From Longimycelium tulufanense (GTDB lineage Bacteria > Actinomycetota > Actinomycetes > Mycobacteriales > Pseudonocardiaceae), in the NCBI RefSeq assembly GCF_014645795.1, contig NZ_BMMK01000027.1, positions 18,184-82,183 of the forward strand: 64,000 nt of DNA. The letters are read 5' to 3'. The notes below the pieces were generated by a model. The model was not told where the DNA came from. It saw only the letters and a program-made list of their open reading frames with translations, and ran no database searches. Positions 9,531 through 18,657 of the stretch are shown one piece after another. The translations under genes and the position numbers were made by a program. Each line of letters opens with the position of its first letter. Position 1 is the stretch's first letter.

Positions 9531-10556
9531 CTATCGGGTTGGTTGCATCGACGGCCCCGACGGCGGCAGCCAGTACCCCGCACTGCAGTAATCAATCGGA
9601 CCGAAGGTGGACTTGAAGCGGGTCACACCCGTACCGGGGTAGGTGTCACCGAGGTGAAAGAACTCCCGTCCTTCCTCACACGCACGTTCGATGGCCAACG
9701 CATGGAGGTAGGTCTGGCCGTGGACGGGGCCGGACACGTTCTTGTCCATGGCGCTGTGCCAAGCGTAGGTGTAGGCACCGTGCGATAAGGTGATCATCGC
9801 GGTGGCGGGATTTCCCTTGTGCCACAGCACCCACACCTGACACGTCGACCCGAGATGGCGAGGGACCGCTTGGAAACGTCGTGAGGGGTACTTGCGGTTC
9901 ACCCGAAGCCGAGTCAGCCATGACGGGCCTCGCCCCTGCTCCGCCCACCGGTCGACAGACCGTCGGTAAAGGCGTTCGAACACCGGAAGCAGCCGGCCGG
10001 TCGAATCGCATTCGACGGTCAGCTCGGCGCGTCGCGCCCTGCGGATCTGCTTCCGCTTCGAGTCACTGAAGCCCTTCCAGACCACGTCGATACCGCCGCG
10101 CAGATCGATCGTCTGTACAAGGCGGGGATTACGTCGCGCCGAGGTCGGGATGATCGCCGACCACACGTCATCATGGATCGGATGCGGCCGGAAGTAGGTA
10201 GGGCGAAGTGACTGGCCGGCCAGCCGCGCGACCACCGCCTCGGCCTGCTCCTTGCTGATTCGTCCCCCCGCACACAGCACGCCGCCGATGTCCCACCCCA
10301 CCGGCCACGACCCGTGGACCGCCAGCCGGGGCGGGACCCCCCGCTTCCGCACCAGCGGAACGAGGATTCGGTGCCCATCCGGCCACTCGTAGAGCTGGCT
10401 GACATCGGTGTACCGGCCGCCGTCGCAGACCGCGTCGAGCCACTCCGGTGTCTGGGTGGGCATTGTGTGGGGATCGGAGTCCGCCAGGCTCCGCCACACC
10501 TCCCGTGGTGCCGGGCTGGTCACCCGGACCTCCGCCAGCGACGCTGACCTCGACAC
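9531..10556 (-). CDS. GNAT-fold acyltransferase, FemAB/BioF2-like
   Basis: A 341-residue protein with the two-lobe plan of FemAB-like peptidyl/acyl transferases and the BioF2-like acetyltransferase domain. A segment SDSKRKQIRRARR precedes a long helical region. The C-terminal half has VWVLWHKGNPATAMITLSHG and the GREFFHLGDTYPGTGVTRFKSTFG segment that closes the acyl-donor site in these families. Relatives act in cell-wall peptide bridges, exopolysaccharide or lipid modification; no neighbour identifies the substrate. The GTG start follows GAGGAGG. Codon use is less GC-biased than in the neighbours. Confidence 0.65.
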   Translation of the reverse strand: MSRSASLAEVRVTSPAPREVWRSLADSDPHTMPTQTPEWLDAVCDGGRYTDVSQLYEWPDGHRILVPLVRKRGVPPRLAVHGSWPVGWDIGGVLCAGGRISKEQAEAVVARLAGQSLRPTYFRPHPIHDDVWSAIIPTSARRNPRLVQTIDLRGGIDVVWKGFSDSKRKQIRRARRAELTVECDSTGRLLPVFERLYRRSVDRWAEQGRGPSWLTRLRVNRKYPSRRFQAVPRHLGSTCQVWVLWHKGNPATAMITLSHGAYTYAWHSAMDKNVSGPVHGQTYLHALAIERACEEGREFFHLGDTYPGTGVTRFKSTFGPIDYCSAGYWLPPSGPSMQPTR

Positions 10557-10568
10557 GGCCGTCCTCCT

Positions 10569-11110
10569 CTACCACAGTGCTGTTCGGACCGGATCCCACG
10601 ACCGACCGGCAACCGGCGTCCTCCCGGGGATGTGTGCTCGCACCGGTGCGGTGAAGTCCAGCACGGCAGGACACCTCATGTCGTGGTTGTGGCTGGAGGG
10701 ACCGGTCGCGGGCTGGTGGCCGGAAGCAGGTCCCGGGTGTTCAACCCAGGCCCGACGGTCCGGGGTGAACCGGTCCAGCGCCACGCACAGGTCCGCGGGC
10801 GGGCCGGCCAGGAAGGCGTCGAAGCGGCGCCCCACCGCGCTGCGGGTCCGGCTGCCAGGCCGACGTCGTAGCGGGTGACGTCGTCGGGAAGGCGCGCCTC
10901 GGGCTCGACCCTGCCGGCAATGGCGAACACTCCGGCCGCGCCCAGTTCGACCAGCTCCCGAGCCAGCCGAACCAGACCCGACCGGACACTGTTGACGGTA
11001 TGCAACCACGTACCGGCCGGGCACGTTGGGGTTTCGTGGTACAGAACGTGATTCGGGAAAACAGGTGCGGGGACATCGGAGCGGAAGGGGAGAGGATCAC
11101 GACGTGTCAC
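10569..11110 (-). pseudogene. unknown gene, probably frameshifted
   Basis: Not recognised. From 11110 one minus-strand frame reads plausibly as protein (WLHTVNSVRSGLVRLAREL, then VEPEARLPDDVTRYDVGL). It loses protein character near 10850, where another frame takes over with GRRFDAFLAGPPADLCVALD and RFTPDRRAWVEHPG, running to about 10569. The switch suggests a single-base indel in a small gene upstream of the acyltransferase. It could also be two overlapping small genes or non-coding DNA with chance frames. Confidence 0.35.
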
Positions 11111-11201
11111 GACTTACTTTGACTGGCTACTTCTACCCGGCATCCGTGTCAATTCACGGTCGACAAGGTCGAACGTGGGTTGCTGGCTGATTTTCGGCAC
11201 G

Positions 11202-12715
11202 TCATCCAAGCGGTTCTCGGATCCGCTCGGTGGTCGATGCCGGGCCGTCTGCCGCCCCCGAGCCGGCCGGTTCGACGACGCGGAACTCGACAATCGAGCC
11301 GCCGGCAGGTAGCAGGGAGCAGGATCCGAGTGTCAGCCCCGCCCGGGCGGCGAGGTCACCGAGGTGCGCCAGGGTGCGTTTTCCGCCGCCGGTGAGTACG
11401 AGCATGCGCAGGTCGTGCGCGGTGGCCACGCGACGGTCGACGCTCGCCGTGGGCGAGTCGTGGGTGTCCTCGCCCATCAGCCTCTCGGCGACGAGCACGC
11501 GGTTGCCGGCACCGGCCGCCTCGGCGCAGCGACGCAGCAACACAGTGGCGTGCTCGTCGTTCCAGTCCGCGATGACGCGCGAGAGCAGGTACACGTCACC
11601 GCCGGGGGGCAGCGCGGAGAACATGTCCGCCACGACCACGTCGGTACGGTCCGTCAGGCCCTGGTCGGCCAAATACTGTCGTGCCTGTGCCGCGGTTCCG
11701 GCCTGGTCCACCACGGTGCCGCGAAGAGGTGGGGATGAGCCAGCAGGATCTCGGCGAGCACGGCTCCGGTGCCCCCGCCAACGTCGACGACGCGGCGCAC
11801 GCCGCTCCAGTCATACCCCTGGGCGACCCCGTCGGTCGAGCGCGGTACCTCGGCCATCAGCCGGTCGAAGGCTCGGGTGCGCTCCGGATCGGCGGCGAGA
11901 TCGCTCCAGAACGGCAGCCCGTGCACCGACACGTACGCGGGTCCCGCGGTGCGGATGCTCTCGGTCAGCCGCGGATACGTGGCCTCCAGCCGGCCGGCGA
12001 TTCCCTCGGCGTCCAGCCACTGCCACCACCCGGAGGGATGGTCCCGGGTGAGCAGACGTGCGGTGGGTGTCAACCCGTACGCCTCGGGGGAGGATTCGAC
12101 GAAGACACCACGGCAGGCCAGGAACTGCAACAGACGTCGGAGCGCGTGCGGGTCGGCACCGGCCGCTTCTGCGAGACCTGCCAGCCCGACGGTGCCCGAC
12201 GCGATGTGGTCGGCCAGACCCAGTGCCACCGCGGCGCGGATCGCGAAGGGCGTCAGCGCGTCAGTGAGCGCCTGAAGCTGTCGGTCGGGGTCGGCGTCGA
12301 CATGACCGGGCACCACGGGTGCGATGGCCTCGCCCTCACCGTGGCCGGTGCCGGCTGGCTGGGTGACCGCCCACCGGTGGCCGTCCAGATCGGCCACCAC
12401 GTAGCTACGGTCGCCGTTCGGGTGCCCGAAAGGCTCGGTCAGGATCTGTGCCCCGGCGTGCCTGGCGCGTTCGTGGTGGGAGTCCACCTTCTCGACGGAG
12501 AGGTGCTGAAGCTGGTGAACGTGCCCGCGTGGCCCCACATAGCCGGGACCCCCGTCGGCGATCGAGACAACGGCGTCGTTCCATGCCAGGTCGACGCGGT
12601 CGAGGTCACCGTCGTCATTCACCTTCCGGTTGATTTCGCGAAAGTTGAAAGCCCGCTGGTACCAGTCCAGTGCCGCCGCCACGTCGGACGAGTACAGCTG
12701 GAGCGCGATGCCCAT
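11202..12715 (-). pseudogene. glyoxalase (VOC)-O-methyltransferase fusion, frameshifted
   Basis: The N-terminal part (about 1-125, from MGIALQLYSSDVAAALDWYQ) is a VOC/glyoxalase-like domain with GHRWAVTQ near its end. It runs into a class of O-methyltransferase with a winged-helix dimerisation domain and the SAM motif VVDVGGGTGAVLAEILLAHPHL. Exactly there the frame breaks: the other frame resumes GTVVDQAGTAAQARQYL and goes to the end through DVYLLSRVIADWNDEHA and HDLRMLVLTGG. The repaired product would be about 500 residues. The break lies in a CTCTT run around 11724-11729, consistent with a two-base insertion or one-base loss. AGGAG precedes the ATG. Either a real inactivation or a sequencing error. 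Confidence 0.8.
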
Positions 12716-12849
12716 CGTTGGTGGTCTCCTCCCCGTAGTGCGGTGGTATGTCGTTTGCGCCTCCGACGGGGCAATCGTGCGGTAGGTCGGTGATGACGTC
12801 ATAGGTGACGTCTCGGCGCACGGAACAGTTCCTCTGGTGCGTGGCAAGA

Positions 12850-13056
12850 TCAGCCACACGCCAGCGCCGGCTTTGTTGGAATCGAAATACTCCATACTGG
12901 TTTTGACAGTGCCGTTGCCGGAAGTTTTCGGCTGACGTGGTGGAGTGCGGGGACGGCCAGAAGGATGAGGCCGGTGAGGGCCAGCGAAAGCGCCGCGTTG
13001 CCGAGGGCGAGCAGCTGGCGAACAATGCCGGCGCGCTGACCGAGGAGACGCCCCAC
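12850..13056 (-). CDS. possible small membrane protein
   Basis: Candidate 68-residue protein with one hydrophobic segment (about residues 15-40, LALGNAALSLALTGLILLAV) after a basic start. The GTG at 13056 has TAGGAG seven bases upstream. An AT-rich stretch with two TTGTAC hexamers (13075-13092) lies just before, in promoter position for this strand. Neither the size nor the sequence matches a family I know. It sits between the broken VOC-methyltransferase gene and lpd. Confidence 0.4.
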   Translation of the reverse strand: MGRLLGQRAGIVRQLLALGNAALSLALTGLILLAVPALHHVSRKLPATALSKPVWSISIPTKPALACG

Positions 13057-13251
13057 GCTCGCTCCTAGTCGATCTTGTACCAAATTTGTACGGAAGCCCC
13101 TGGATGGGGCGGTTCGCCGGTCGCACGGGCCCATCCCGGTCACCGTCGGAAGGGCCTGGGACGTGTCCGGCCGTCGCCCCGCGCTCGTCTGGGTGAGGCG
13201 CGACGAGGATGGGGCGGACCACCGGAACCGGCGCGAGCCGGGGCCGGAACA

Positions 13252-13257
13252 TATGGT
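13252..13257 (+). promoter_or_regulatory. -10 element for a leaderless lpd transcript
   Basis: TATGGT (TAnnnT) ends six bases before the lpd ATG, so a transcript starting at the usual distance would begin at or next to the A of the start codon. No ribosome-binding sequence precedes this ATG, which fits leaderless translation, common in actinobacteria. No -35 hexamer is evident. Confidence 0.5.
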
Positions 13258-13263
13258 TCGGGC

Positions 13264-14661
13264 ATGACTCACTTCGACGTGGTGGTCCTGGGAGCGGGAC
13301 CGGGTGGGTACGTCGCCGCGATCCGGTCCGCCCAGCTCGGCCTGCGTACCGCGATCATCGAGGAACGCTACTGGGGCGGTGTCTGCCTCAATGTCGGCTG
13401 TATCCCCTCCAAGGCGTTGCTGCGCAACGCCGAGCTGGCCCACATCGTCACCAAGGAGGCCAAGACCTTCGGCATACGCGTCCAGGGCCAGGTCGACTTC
13501 GACTACGGCGAGGCGTTCCGGCGCAGTCGCAAGGTCGCCGACGGCCGCGTCAAGGGCGTGCACTTCCTGATGAAGAAGAACGGCATCACCCAGTACCAGG
13601 GGCGAGGTACGTTCACCGACGCGAACACGATCCAGGTGGCGGTCAACGGCGGTGGCACCGAGACCGTCACGTTCGACCACTGCATCATCGCGGCGGGGGC
13701 GACGCCGCGGCTGCTGCCGGGCACCTCGCTCAGTGCGCGGGTGGTGACTTACGAGCAGCAGATCATGACCGAGGAGCTGCCGGGCAGCATCGTCATTGCC
13801 GGTGCGGGCGCCATCGGCGTGGAGTTCGCCTACGTGCTGCACAACTACGGCGTGCAGGTGACGATCGTCGAGTTCCTGGACCGGATGGTCCCGCTGGAGG
13901 ACGCCGAGGTCTCGGCCGAGCTGGCCAAGCGGTACCGGCGGATGGGCATCGAGGCGCACACCTCCACCCGGGTGGAGGCCATCGACGACAGTGGGCCCAA
14001 GGTGCGGGTCACCGTGTCCAAGGACGGCCAGCAGCAGGTCCTGGAGGCGGACAAGGTACTGCAGGCGATCGGCTTCCAGCCCAACGTGCAGGGCTACGGC
14101 CTGGAGAACACCGGGGTCCGGCTGACCGAGCGCGGCGCCATCGACGTCGACGGCCGGTGCCGCACCAGCGCGCCGCACATCTTCGCCATCGGCGACGTCA
14201 CGGCGAAGCTCATGCTCGCGCACGCGGCCGAGGCCATGGGCATCGTGGCGGCGGAGACCATCGCCGACGCCGAAACCATGGAACTCGACTACGTGATGAT
14301 TCCGCGGGCCACCTACTGCCAGCCGCAGGTCGCCAGCTTCGGCTGGACCGAGGAGCAGGCCCGCGAGCGGGGTTTTGACGTCAAGGTGGTGAAGTTCCCG
14401 TTCACCGCCAACGGGAAGGCGCACGGGCTCGGCGACAGCGGTGGGTTCGTCAAGGTGCTCAGCGACGCCAAACACGGCGAGATCCTGGGCGCCCACCTGA
14501 TCGGGCCGGACGTCACGGAGCTGCTGCCCGAGCTGACCCTGGCCCAGCAGTGGGACCTCACGGTGCACGAGGTGGCGCGCAACGTGCACGCGCACCCGAC
14601 GCTGGGGGAGGCCGTCAAGGAGGCCGTGCACGGCCTCGCCGGCCACATGATCAACTTCTAG
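13264..14661 (+). CDS. lpdA: dihydrolipoyl dehydrogenase (E3)
   Basis: FAD enzyme that reoxidises dihydrolipoamide in 2-oxoacid dehydrogenase complexes with NAD+. The 465 residues show the FAD motif [13 protein letters not shown], the redox disulphide [16 protein letters not shown] (Cys about 41 and 46), the NAD motif [14 protein letters not shown], the second FAD motif FAIGDV and the C-terminal [13 protein letters not shown] with the catalytic His-Glu. It stands apart from E1/E2 genes, as actinobacterial lpd often does. The start codon appears leaderless. Confidence 0.95.
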   Translation: MTHFDVVVLGAGPGGYVAAIRSAQLGLRTAIIEERYWGGVCLNVGCIPSKALLRNAELAHIVTKEAKTFGIRVQGQVDFDYGEAFRRSRKVADGRVKGVHFLMKKNGITQYQGRGTFTDANTIQVAVNGGGTETVTFDHCIIAAGATPRLLPGTSLSARVVTYEQQIMTEELPGSIVIAGAGAIGVEFAYVLHNYGVQVTIVEFLDRMVPLEDAEVSAELAKRYRRMGIEAHTSTRVEAIDDSGPKVRVTVSKDGQQQVLEADKVLQAIGFQPNVQGYGLENTGVRLTERGAIDVDGRCRTSAPHIFAIGDVTAKLMLAHAAEAMGIVAAETIADAETMELDYVMIPRATYCQPQVASFGWTEEQARERGFDVKVVKFPFTANGKAHGLGDSGGFVKVLSDAKHGEILGAHLIGPDVTELLPELTLAQQWDLTVHEVARNVHAHPTLGEAVKEAVHGLAGHMINF

Positions 14662-14676
14662 CGCACGCCCACCCGA

Positions 14677-14710
14677 CGGCCCGTCGTCCCCGCCCCGGGA
14701 CGGCGGGCCG
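14677..14710 (+). terminator. terminator after lpd
   Basis: Fourteen-base arms CGGCCCGTCGTCCC and GGGACGGCGGGCCG pair with one G-T wobble around a 6-base loop, 16 bp past the lpd stop. Confidence 0.65.
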
Positions 14711-14911
14711 CCCGGCACAACGCCACCCCGACCAGCACCGCCAGCATCCCCATGTCGACCACGAGCAGGACCCACACGGCGCCGATTCTGTGGCGGCACA
14801 AGAAGATTGGGCCGACCCTGTCCATGGCGTGGGGATGTCTGCGCGGTGCAGAGTCGCGGCGGGTGCTGCTTGTGGACTTCGATGTCAAGTCCACTGCTCG
14901 ATCGACAGCGA

Positions 14912-16330
14912 TCATCCCTTGACGACGCCGATGGGGACCAGGCGGGCAACCTTGCGGCACAGCCCGGCACCTTCGGCCGTGTCGACCACGGCGTCCACGT
15001 CCTTGTACGCCGAGGGCGCCTCCTCGGCCAGGCCGCGCCAGGAGGTCCCGCGCACCGCGATGCCCCGGGCCTCCAGCTCGTCCCGCAGCCTGCGCCCGCT
15101 GACGGAGCGCAACGCCTGGTGCCGGCTGCGCACCCGGCCGGCCCCGTGGCAGGTGGAGTGGAAGGCCCCGCCACCGGCCACCCCGGCGAGCACGAACGAG
15201 GCGGTGCCCATCGTGCCCGGGATGAGCACGGGCTGGCCCACGGGCGCCAGGTCGGGCGGCAACTCCGGATCCCCGGGGGGCAACGCCCGGGTCGCGCCCT
15301 TGCGGTGCACGCAGAGCCGGCGTCGCTTCCCGTCCACCTCGTGCGTCTCGATGGCGGCCACGTTGTGCGAGATGTCGTAGACCAGGTCCAGCTCGGCGGT
15401 CGTGTGCCGGGCGAAGGCGTGACGGGTGGCCTCGGTGAGCAACTGCCGGTTGGCGCGCGCGTAGTTGGTGGCGGCGGCCATGGCACCCAGGTAGGCACGC
15501 CCCTCGGGCGAGTTCGCCGGGGCACACGCGAGCTGGCGGTCGGGCACGGTGATGCCGTAGCGCGACATCGCCGCCTCCATCGTCCGCACGTGGTCGCTGC
15601 ACACCTGGTGCCCGAGGCCACGCGACCCGCAGTGGATCATCACGCACACCTGGTCCGGGTGCAGCCCGAACGCCCTCGCCGCCGCCTCGTCGTAGATCTC
15701 CGCGACCACCTGCACCTCAAGGAAGTGGTTGCCGGAGCCGAGGCTGCCCACCTGCCCCAGACCGCGCTCCACCGCCCGGGCACTGACCCGGTCCGGGTCC
15801 GCCCCGGCGATGGCGCCGCCGTCCTCGCAGCGTTCGAGATCACGAGCCACCCCGTGCCCGACCTCGACCGCGTAGCGGGCCCCCGCACGCAGCACGTGCT
15901 CCAGCTCGCGGTGACCGGACACGTGCCACACGCCGCCCCCGTGCATCCCGCGCGGGATCGTCCGGTCGAGCGCGTCCATCAGGCCGTCCAGGTGCGGGAC
16001 CAGCTCGGCCCGGTCGAGGCCGGCGGCGAGCAGCCGGACCCCGCAGGAGATGTCGAACCCGACCCCGCCGGGGGAGATCACTCCGTCGGCGTCGATGTCG
16101 GTCGCCGCCACGCCCCCGATCGGGAAGCCGTAGCCCCAGTGCACGTCGGGCATCGCATAGGAGGCCCGCACGATCCCCGGCAGCGCCGCCACGTGGATGA
16201 CCTGCTCCAGGGACTTGTCGTGGTCGGGGTCCGGGAGCAGGGCCCGGGACGCGAACACGACACCCGGCACCCGCATCGTGCCGAAGGGCTCGATGCGGAA
16301 CCGGTAGGGGCTCTCCGCCACGATCTTCAT
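14912..16330 (-). CDS. rtcB: RNA-splicing ligase RtcB
   Basis: GTP- and Mn2+-dependent ligase joining RNA 2',3'-cyclic phosphate or 3'-phosphate ends to 5'-OH ends, used in tRNA or rRNA repair. At 472 residues it is standard length. Visible metal/active-site motifs are [26 protein letters not shown] with the ligand Cys, [11 protein letters not shown], and the STCHGAGR loop whose His is guanylylated in characterised RtcB. The archease gene lies 107 bp upstream on the same strand, so enzyme and activator are probably co-transcribed. No RtcR regulator or RNA-processing gene is nearby. Confidence 0.95.
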   Translation of the reverse strand: MKIVAESPYRFRIEPFGTMRVPGVVFASRALLPDPDHDKSLEQVIHVAALPGIVRASYAMPDVHWGYGFPIGGVAATDIDADGVISPGGVGFDISCGVRLLAAGLDRAELVPHLDGLMDALDRTIPRGMHGGGVWHVSGHRELEHVLRAGARYAVEVGHGVARDLERCEDGGAIAGADPDRVSARAVERGLGQVGSLGSGNHFLEVQVVAEIYDEAAARAFGLHPDQVCVMIHCGSRGLGHQVCSDHVRTMEAAMSRYGITVPDRQLACAPANSPEGRAYLGAMAAATNYARANRQLLTEATRHAFARHTTAELDLVYDISHNVAAIETHEVDGKRRRLCVHRKGATRALPPGDPELPPDLAPVGQPVLIPGTMGTASFVLAGVAGGGAFHSTCHGAGRVRSRHQALRSVSGRRLRDELEARGIAVRGTSWRGLAEEAPSAYKDVDAVVDTAEGAGLCRKVARLVPIGVVKG

Positions 16331-16437
16331 GGTCGTCTCCCGTGCTCGTGCACCGCCCCCGCGGAACCGGCCGACGGCCGGAACCCGGCGGGCGCACGGC
16401 CCGCTCCGCGCCGGTCAGGCGCTCGCCGGCACGGACC

Positions 16438-16881
16438 TCACACGTCAACGGTGACCGAACAGCACCAACCGTCCAGGGTGGGCTCGAACCGCAGCTCGTG
16501 TAGGGACACCGCCTTGGGCACCGGGCCGATGAGGACCGCGCCGGCGATGTCGACCGCCTCGAAGCGCAGCCTGGCCCCCTCCGGGGTGGCGGTCACCTCG
16601 GCTCTGCTGGGCAGCTCCCGGGCGGTGTCCAGGTGGTAGATGATCTCGTCGAGCACGGCCACGAGCAGGTCGCTGTCGCTGGTCGCCACGACCGCCCGCT
16701 CCCGGGTGCCCACCGGCTGGGCGGCCTCGAGGTCGGCGAAGCTGCCCACCAACGCGCGCACGGCCTCGGCGGCGCACCGCTCCCGCGTCGGGCCCCACGC
16801 CTCGAGGCGGAGGTCGGCGGTGTGCGGCACGATCCGGTGCCCGGCGTCCGCTGCTGTGCTCATGGCATGCCTTGCGGGCAT
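16438..16881 (-). CDS. archease (RtcB activator)
   Basis: Small metal-binding protein, 147 residues, of the archease family, which speeds RtcB guanylylation and multiple turnover. The family pattern is clear: HRIVPHTADLRLEAWGPT near the start (His and Asp metal ligands), LLVAVLDEIIYHLDT in the middle and HELRFEPTLDGWCCSVTVDV at the end. The ATG at 16881 with GGAGGAG in front is preferred to the ATG six codons later. It is the first gene of a two-gene operon with rtcB. Confidence 0.9.
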   Translation of the reverse strand: MPARHAMSTAADAGHRIVPHTADLRLEAWGPTRERCAAEAVRALVGSFADLEAAQPVGTRERAVVATSDSDLLVAVLDEIIYHLDTARELPSRAEVTATPEGARLRFEAVDIAGAVLIGPVPKAVSLHELRFEPTLDGWCCSVTVDV

Positions 16882-17070
16882 GGTGCTCCTCCGGTCCGCC
16901 CCCAGTGTCCTCGTTCCCCGCGCCGGGCGCAGCGTCGCACGCGCGTTTTGCGTCGAAGGGAGGACGAACGAATAACGGTTTGCGCGGACGATCGGGCCGG
17001 ACGGTAAAGTGATCGCCGAAGTTGGGGTTTTGTTTCTGGGTCCCGTTGTGCCTGCGACGGAACGAGCTGC

Positions 17071-17856
17071 ATGGGGATTGTCACATTGGATAATCGTTCG
17101 CCGGTCGTTCCGCCGGCCAGCTTCGGTGCGCCCTCGATGTCCGAACTCGTCGACTACCGGCCGGTACGAGGAATCGCGATCGCGGCCGTCGCGTTGGTCC
17201 TGCTGTCGGCGTTCCACACCGCGCTCGGCATGGGTGCCCGGTGGTACATCTATTTTGGCGGCGGTGCCGTCGACCCGTTCTCCGTGTGGCAGCGACTCTT
17301 CCGCTACCTTGCGTTGCCCGGGCTGTTGCTCGAGATCGCGGCGCCGGTCGTCTTCATTGTTTGGTTGTGGCGGGCCAGGAACAATGCCGAGCTCCGGTGT
17401 CGGGCACCGCACCGGTTGGCGCGCGGCTGGACCATCGGGGGCTGGTTCTGTCCGATCGTCCAGCTCTGGTTTCCCCTGATCCTGATGATCGACGTGTGGC
17501 GTGCGAGCGACCCGCGTACCCCGGCGGACGCGGGCGAGCTCGGCGTGGGGAGGCGGAGCTGGCTGGTCTACGGCTGGTGGATCGCCTGGATGCTCGCTGC
17601 GGCCATCAACGTGGCGTCGGGGTTGGTGTCCTGGGGCCAGACCGGCTGGAGCACGCTCCTCGCCCTGACGACGGTGTCCGCCCTGCTCACCGTCGCCGCG
17701 GCGATCATGGTCGCGCTCATCGTCCAGACGGTCACCGGATGGCAGACGACCACGCCGTTCGTCCCGTGGTGGGAGGCGCAGGCAGCACAGCCGGTCACAC
17801 CCGTGCCGGCGCCGCTACCGACGCCCGCACCGGAGCCGGACGTTCCCCGTGACTGA
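17071..17856 (+). CDS. DUF4328 membrane protein
   Basis: Integral membrane protein of 261 residues with about six hydrophobic segments and the DUF4328 hallmark WTIGGWFCPIVQLWFPLIL followed by IDVWRASDP. The N-terminal 25 residues and a Pro-rich tail after about 230 are outside the membrane domain. The function of the family is unknown. An ATG at 17137 is an alternative start that would drop the first 22 residues; neither start has a strong ribosome site. Two hairpins separate it from the convergent neighbour. Confidence 0.8.
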   Translation: MGIVTLDNRSPVVPPASFGAPSMSELVDYRPVRGIAIAAVALVLLSAFHTALGMGARWYIYFGGGAVDPFSVWQRLFRYLALPGLLLEIAAPVVFIVWLWRARNNAELRCRAPHRLARGWTIGGWFCPIVQLWFPLILMIDVWRASDPRTPADAGELGVGRRSWLVYGWWIAWMLAAAINVASGLVSWGQTGWSTLLALTTVSALLTVAAAIMVALIVQTVTGWQTTTPFVPWWEAQAAQPVTPVPAPLPTPAPEPDVPRD

Positions 17857-17867
17857 CCCGCGCATGC

Positions 17868-17902
17868 GAACGGCCCCCGACCTCGTGGGACGGGGGCCGT
17901 TC
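17868..17902. terminator. bidirectional terminator hairpin 1
   Basis: Twelve-base perfect arms GAACGGCCCCCG and CGGGGGCCGTTC with an 11-base loop, immediately after the DUF4328 gene and before the convergent small gene. Confidence 0.75.
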
Positions 17903-17911
17903 GACACCGGC

Positions 17912-17951
17912 GGCCCCGCCTTTGCCATCAGGTGAGACGACAGGCGGGGCC
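17912..17951. terminator. bidirectional terminator hairpin 2
   Basis: Ten-base arms GGCCCCGCCT and AGGCGGGGCC with a 20-base loop. It directly abuts the end of the convergent gene at 17957, so it most likely serves that minus-strand transcript. Confidence 0.55.
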
Positions 17952-17956
17952 CGGCC

Positions 17957-18349
17957 TCACTCCGACAGCTCGGCGAGTGCGGCCTTCACGCGCTGCAGTT
18001 CGGCCTCGAGTTCCTCCATCCGAGCCCGGTGCTGCTCCCGTGCCTCGCTGAGCACGGTCTCGATGCCGTCGAAGATGTCCGAGTGCAGCTCCTTGGCGGC
18101 ACGGGAGACCGCGGCCGCGGAGATCGGCAGGCCACGCACGACCCGGGTGGTGCCGTGCACCAGGTCGGCCTGCCAGTCGCCGTCCGCCGTGCCGGTCACG
18201 GTCAGGGTCAGGGAGACCGTGCGCGTCTTGCGCGCGGTGCTCTTCTTGCGGGTCTTGTTGGCGCCGCCCGAGCCCGCCTCGGCCTTCTCCGGGGCCGGGG
18301 ACGCGTCGTCGGCAGCGGCGGCCGGCGGCGTGGGCGCAGTGTTGGTCAT
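17957..18349 (-). CDS. small basic/coiled-coil protein (DUF6319-like)
   Basis: Cytosolic protein of 130 residues in three parts. An Ala/Pro-rich acidic head is followed by a Lys/Arg-rich stretch (KTRKKSTARKTRTV). Next is a conserved-looking core VSLTLTVTGTADGDWQADLVHGTTRVVRGLPISAAAV, written here in pieces of one region (about 55-92). A Glu/Arg-rich helix AREQHRARMEELEAELQRVK forms a coiled coil at the C-terminus. It resembles an uncharacterised actinobacterial family I associate with DUF6319, stated with caution. The ATG at 18349 is the only convincing start. Function unknown; DNA binding through the basic stretch is possible. Confidence 0.7.
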   Translation of the reverse strand: MTNTAPTPPAAAADDASPAPEKAEAGSGGANKTRKKSTARKTRTVSLTLTVTGTADGDWQADLVHGTTRVVRGLPISAAAVSRAAKELHSDIFDGIETVLSEAREQHRARMEELEAELQRVKAALAELSE

Positions 18350-18657
18350 GACGTCTTCACCCTGTTCCTGCTGGCCCACGGTGTCGTGCTGAGCAGGCGA
18401 ATCCGAGCCCACGATCGTTTTCCTTCCGACCAGGTCGACTAGCTGGGACCGCGGCTGGACGGGCCGGGCGGACCGCCGAGCCGCAGGGCGCATGTTAGAA
18501 CACCCGTTCGACGTTGCTTCCAGCGTCCACTATGGACCCGTCCAGAACGTCGTGACCTGGAGCGTTGCCGGTTGCGGCGAATGTCGCAAGGCTTCTGCCG
18601 CGAAGCGTCGGGAGCGAGTCGGCGGGCAGTGCCCGCCGACGTCCGTCCAGCCGCCCG
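18350..18657. other. intergenic region
   Basis: Holds the promoter region of the small minus-strand gene and the hairpin after the catalase gene. No coding pattern is visible. Confidence 0.4.
18618..18640 (-). terminator. terminator after catalase
   Basis: Perfect 10-bp arms GTCGGCGGGC and GCCCGCCGAC with a 3-base loop, 18 bp beyond the catalase stop. Confidence 0.65.

Noticed and set aside
14658..14825. A 55-codon minus-strand frame with a hydrophobic stretch
   Set aside because: No ribosome site, and the lpd terminator hairpin lies inside it.
12850..15621. A 923-codon open frame on the minus strand
   Set aside because: It is antisense to lpd and part of rtcB, both with full catalytic motifs; its sequence is low-complexity Arg/Gly/Pro typical of shadow frames in GC-rich DNA. 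Only the last 68 codons were kept as a separate small candidate.
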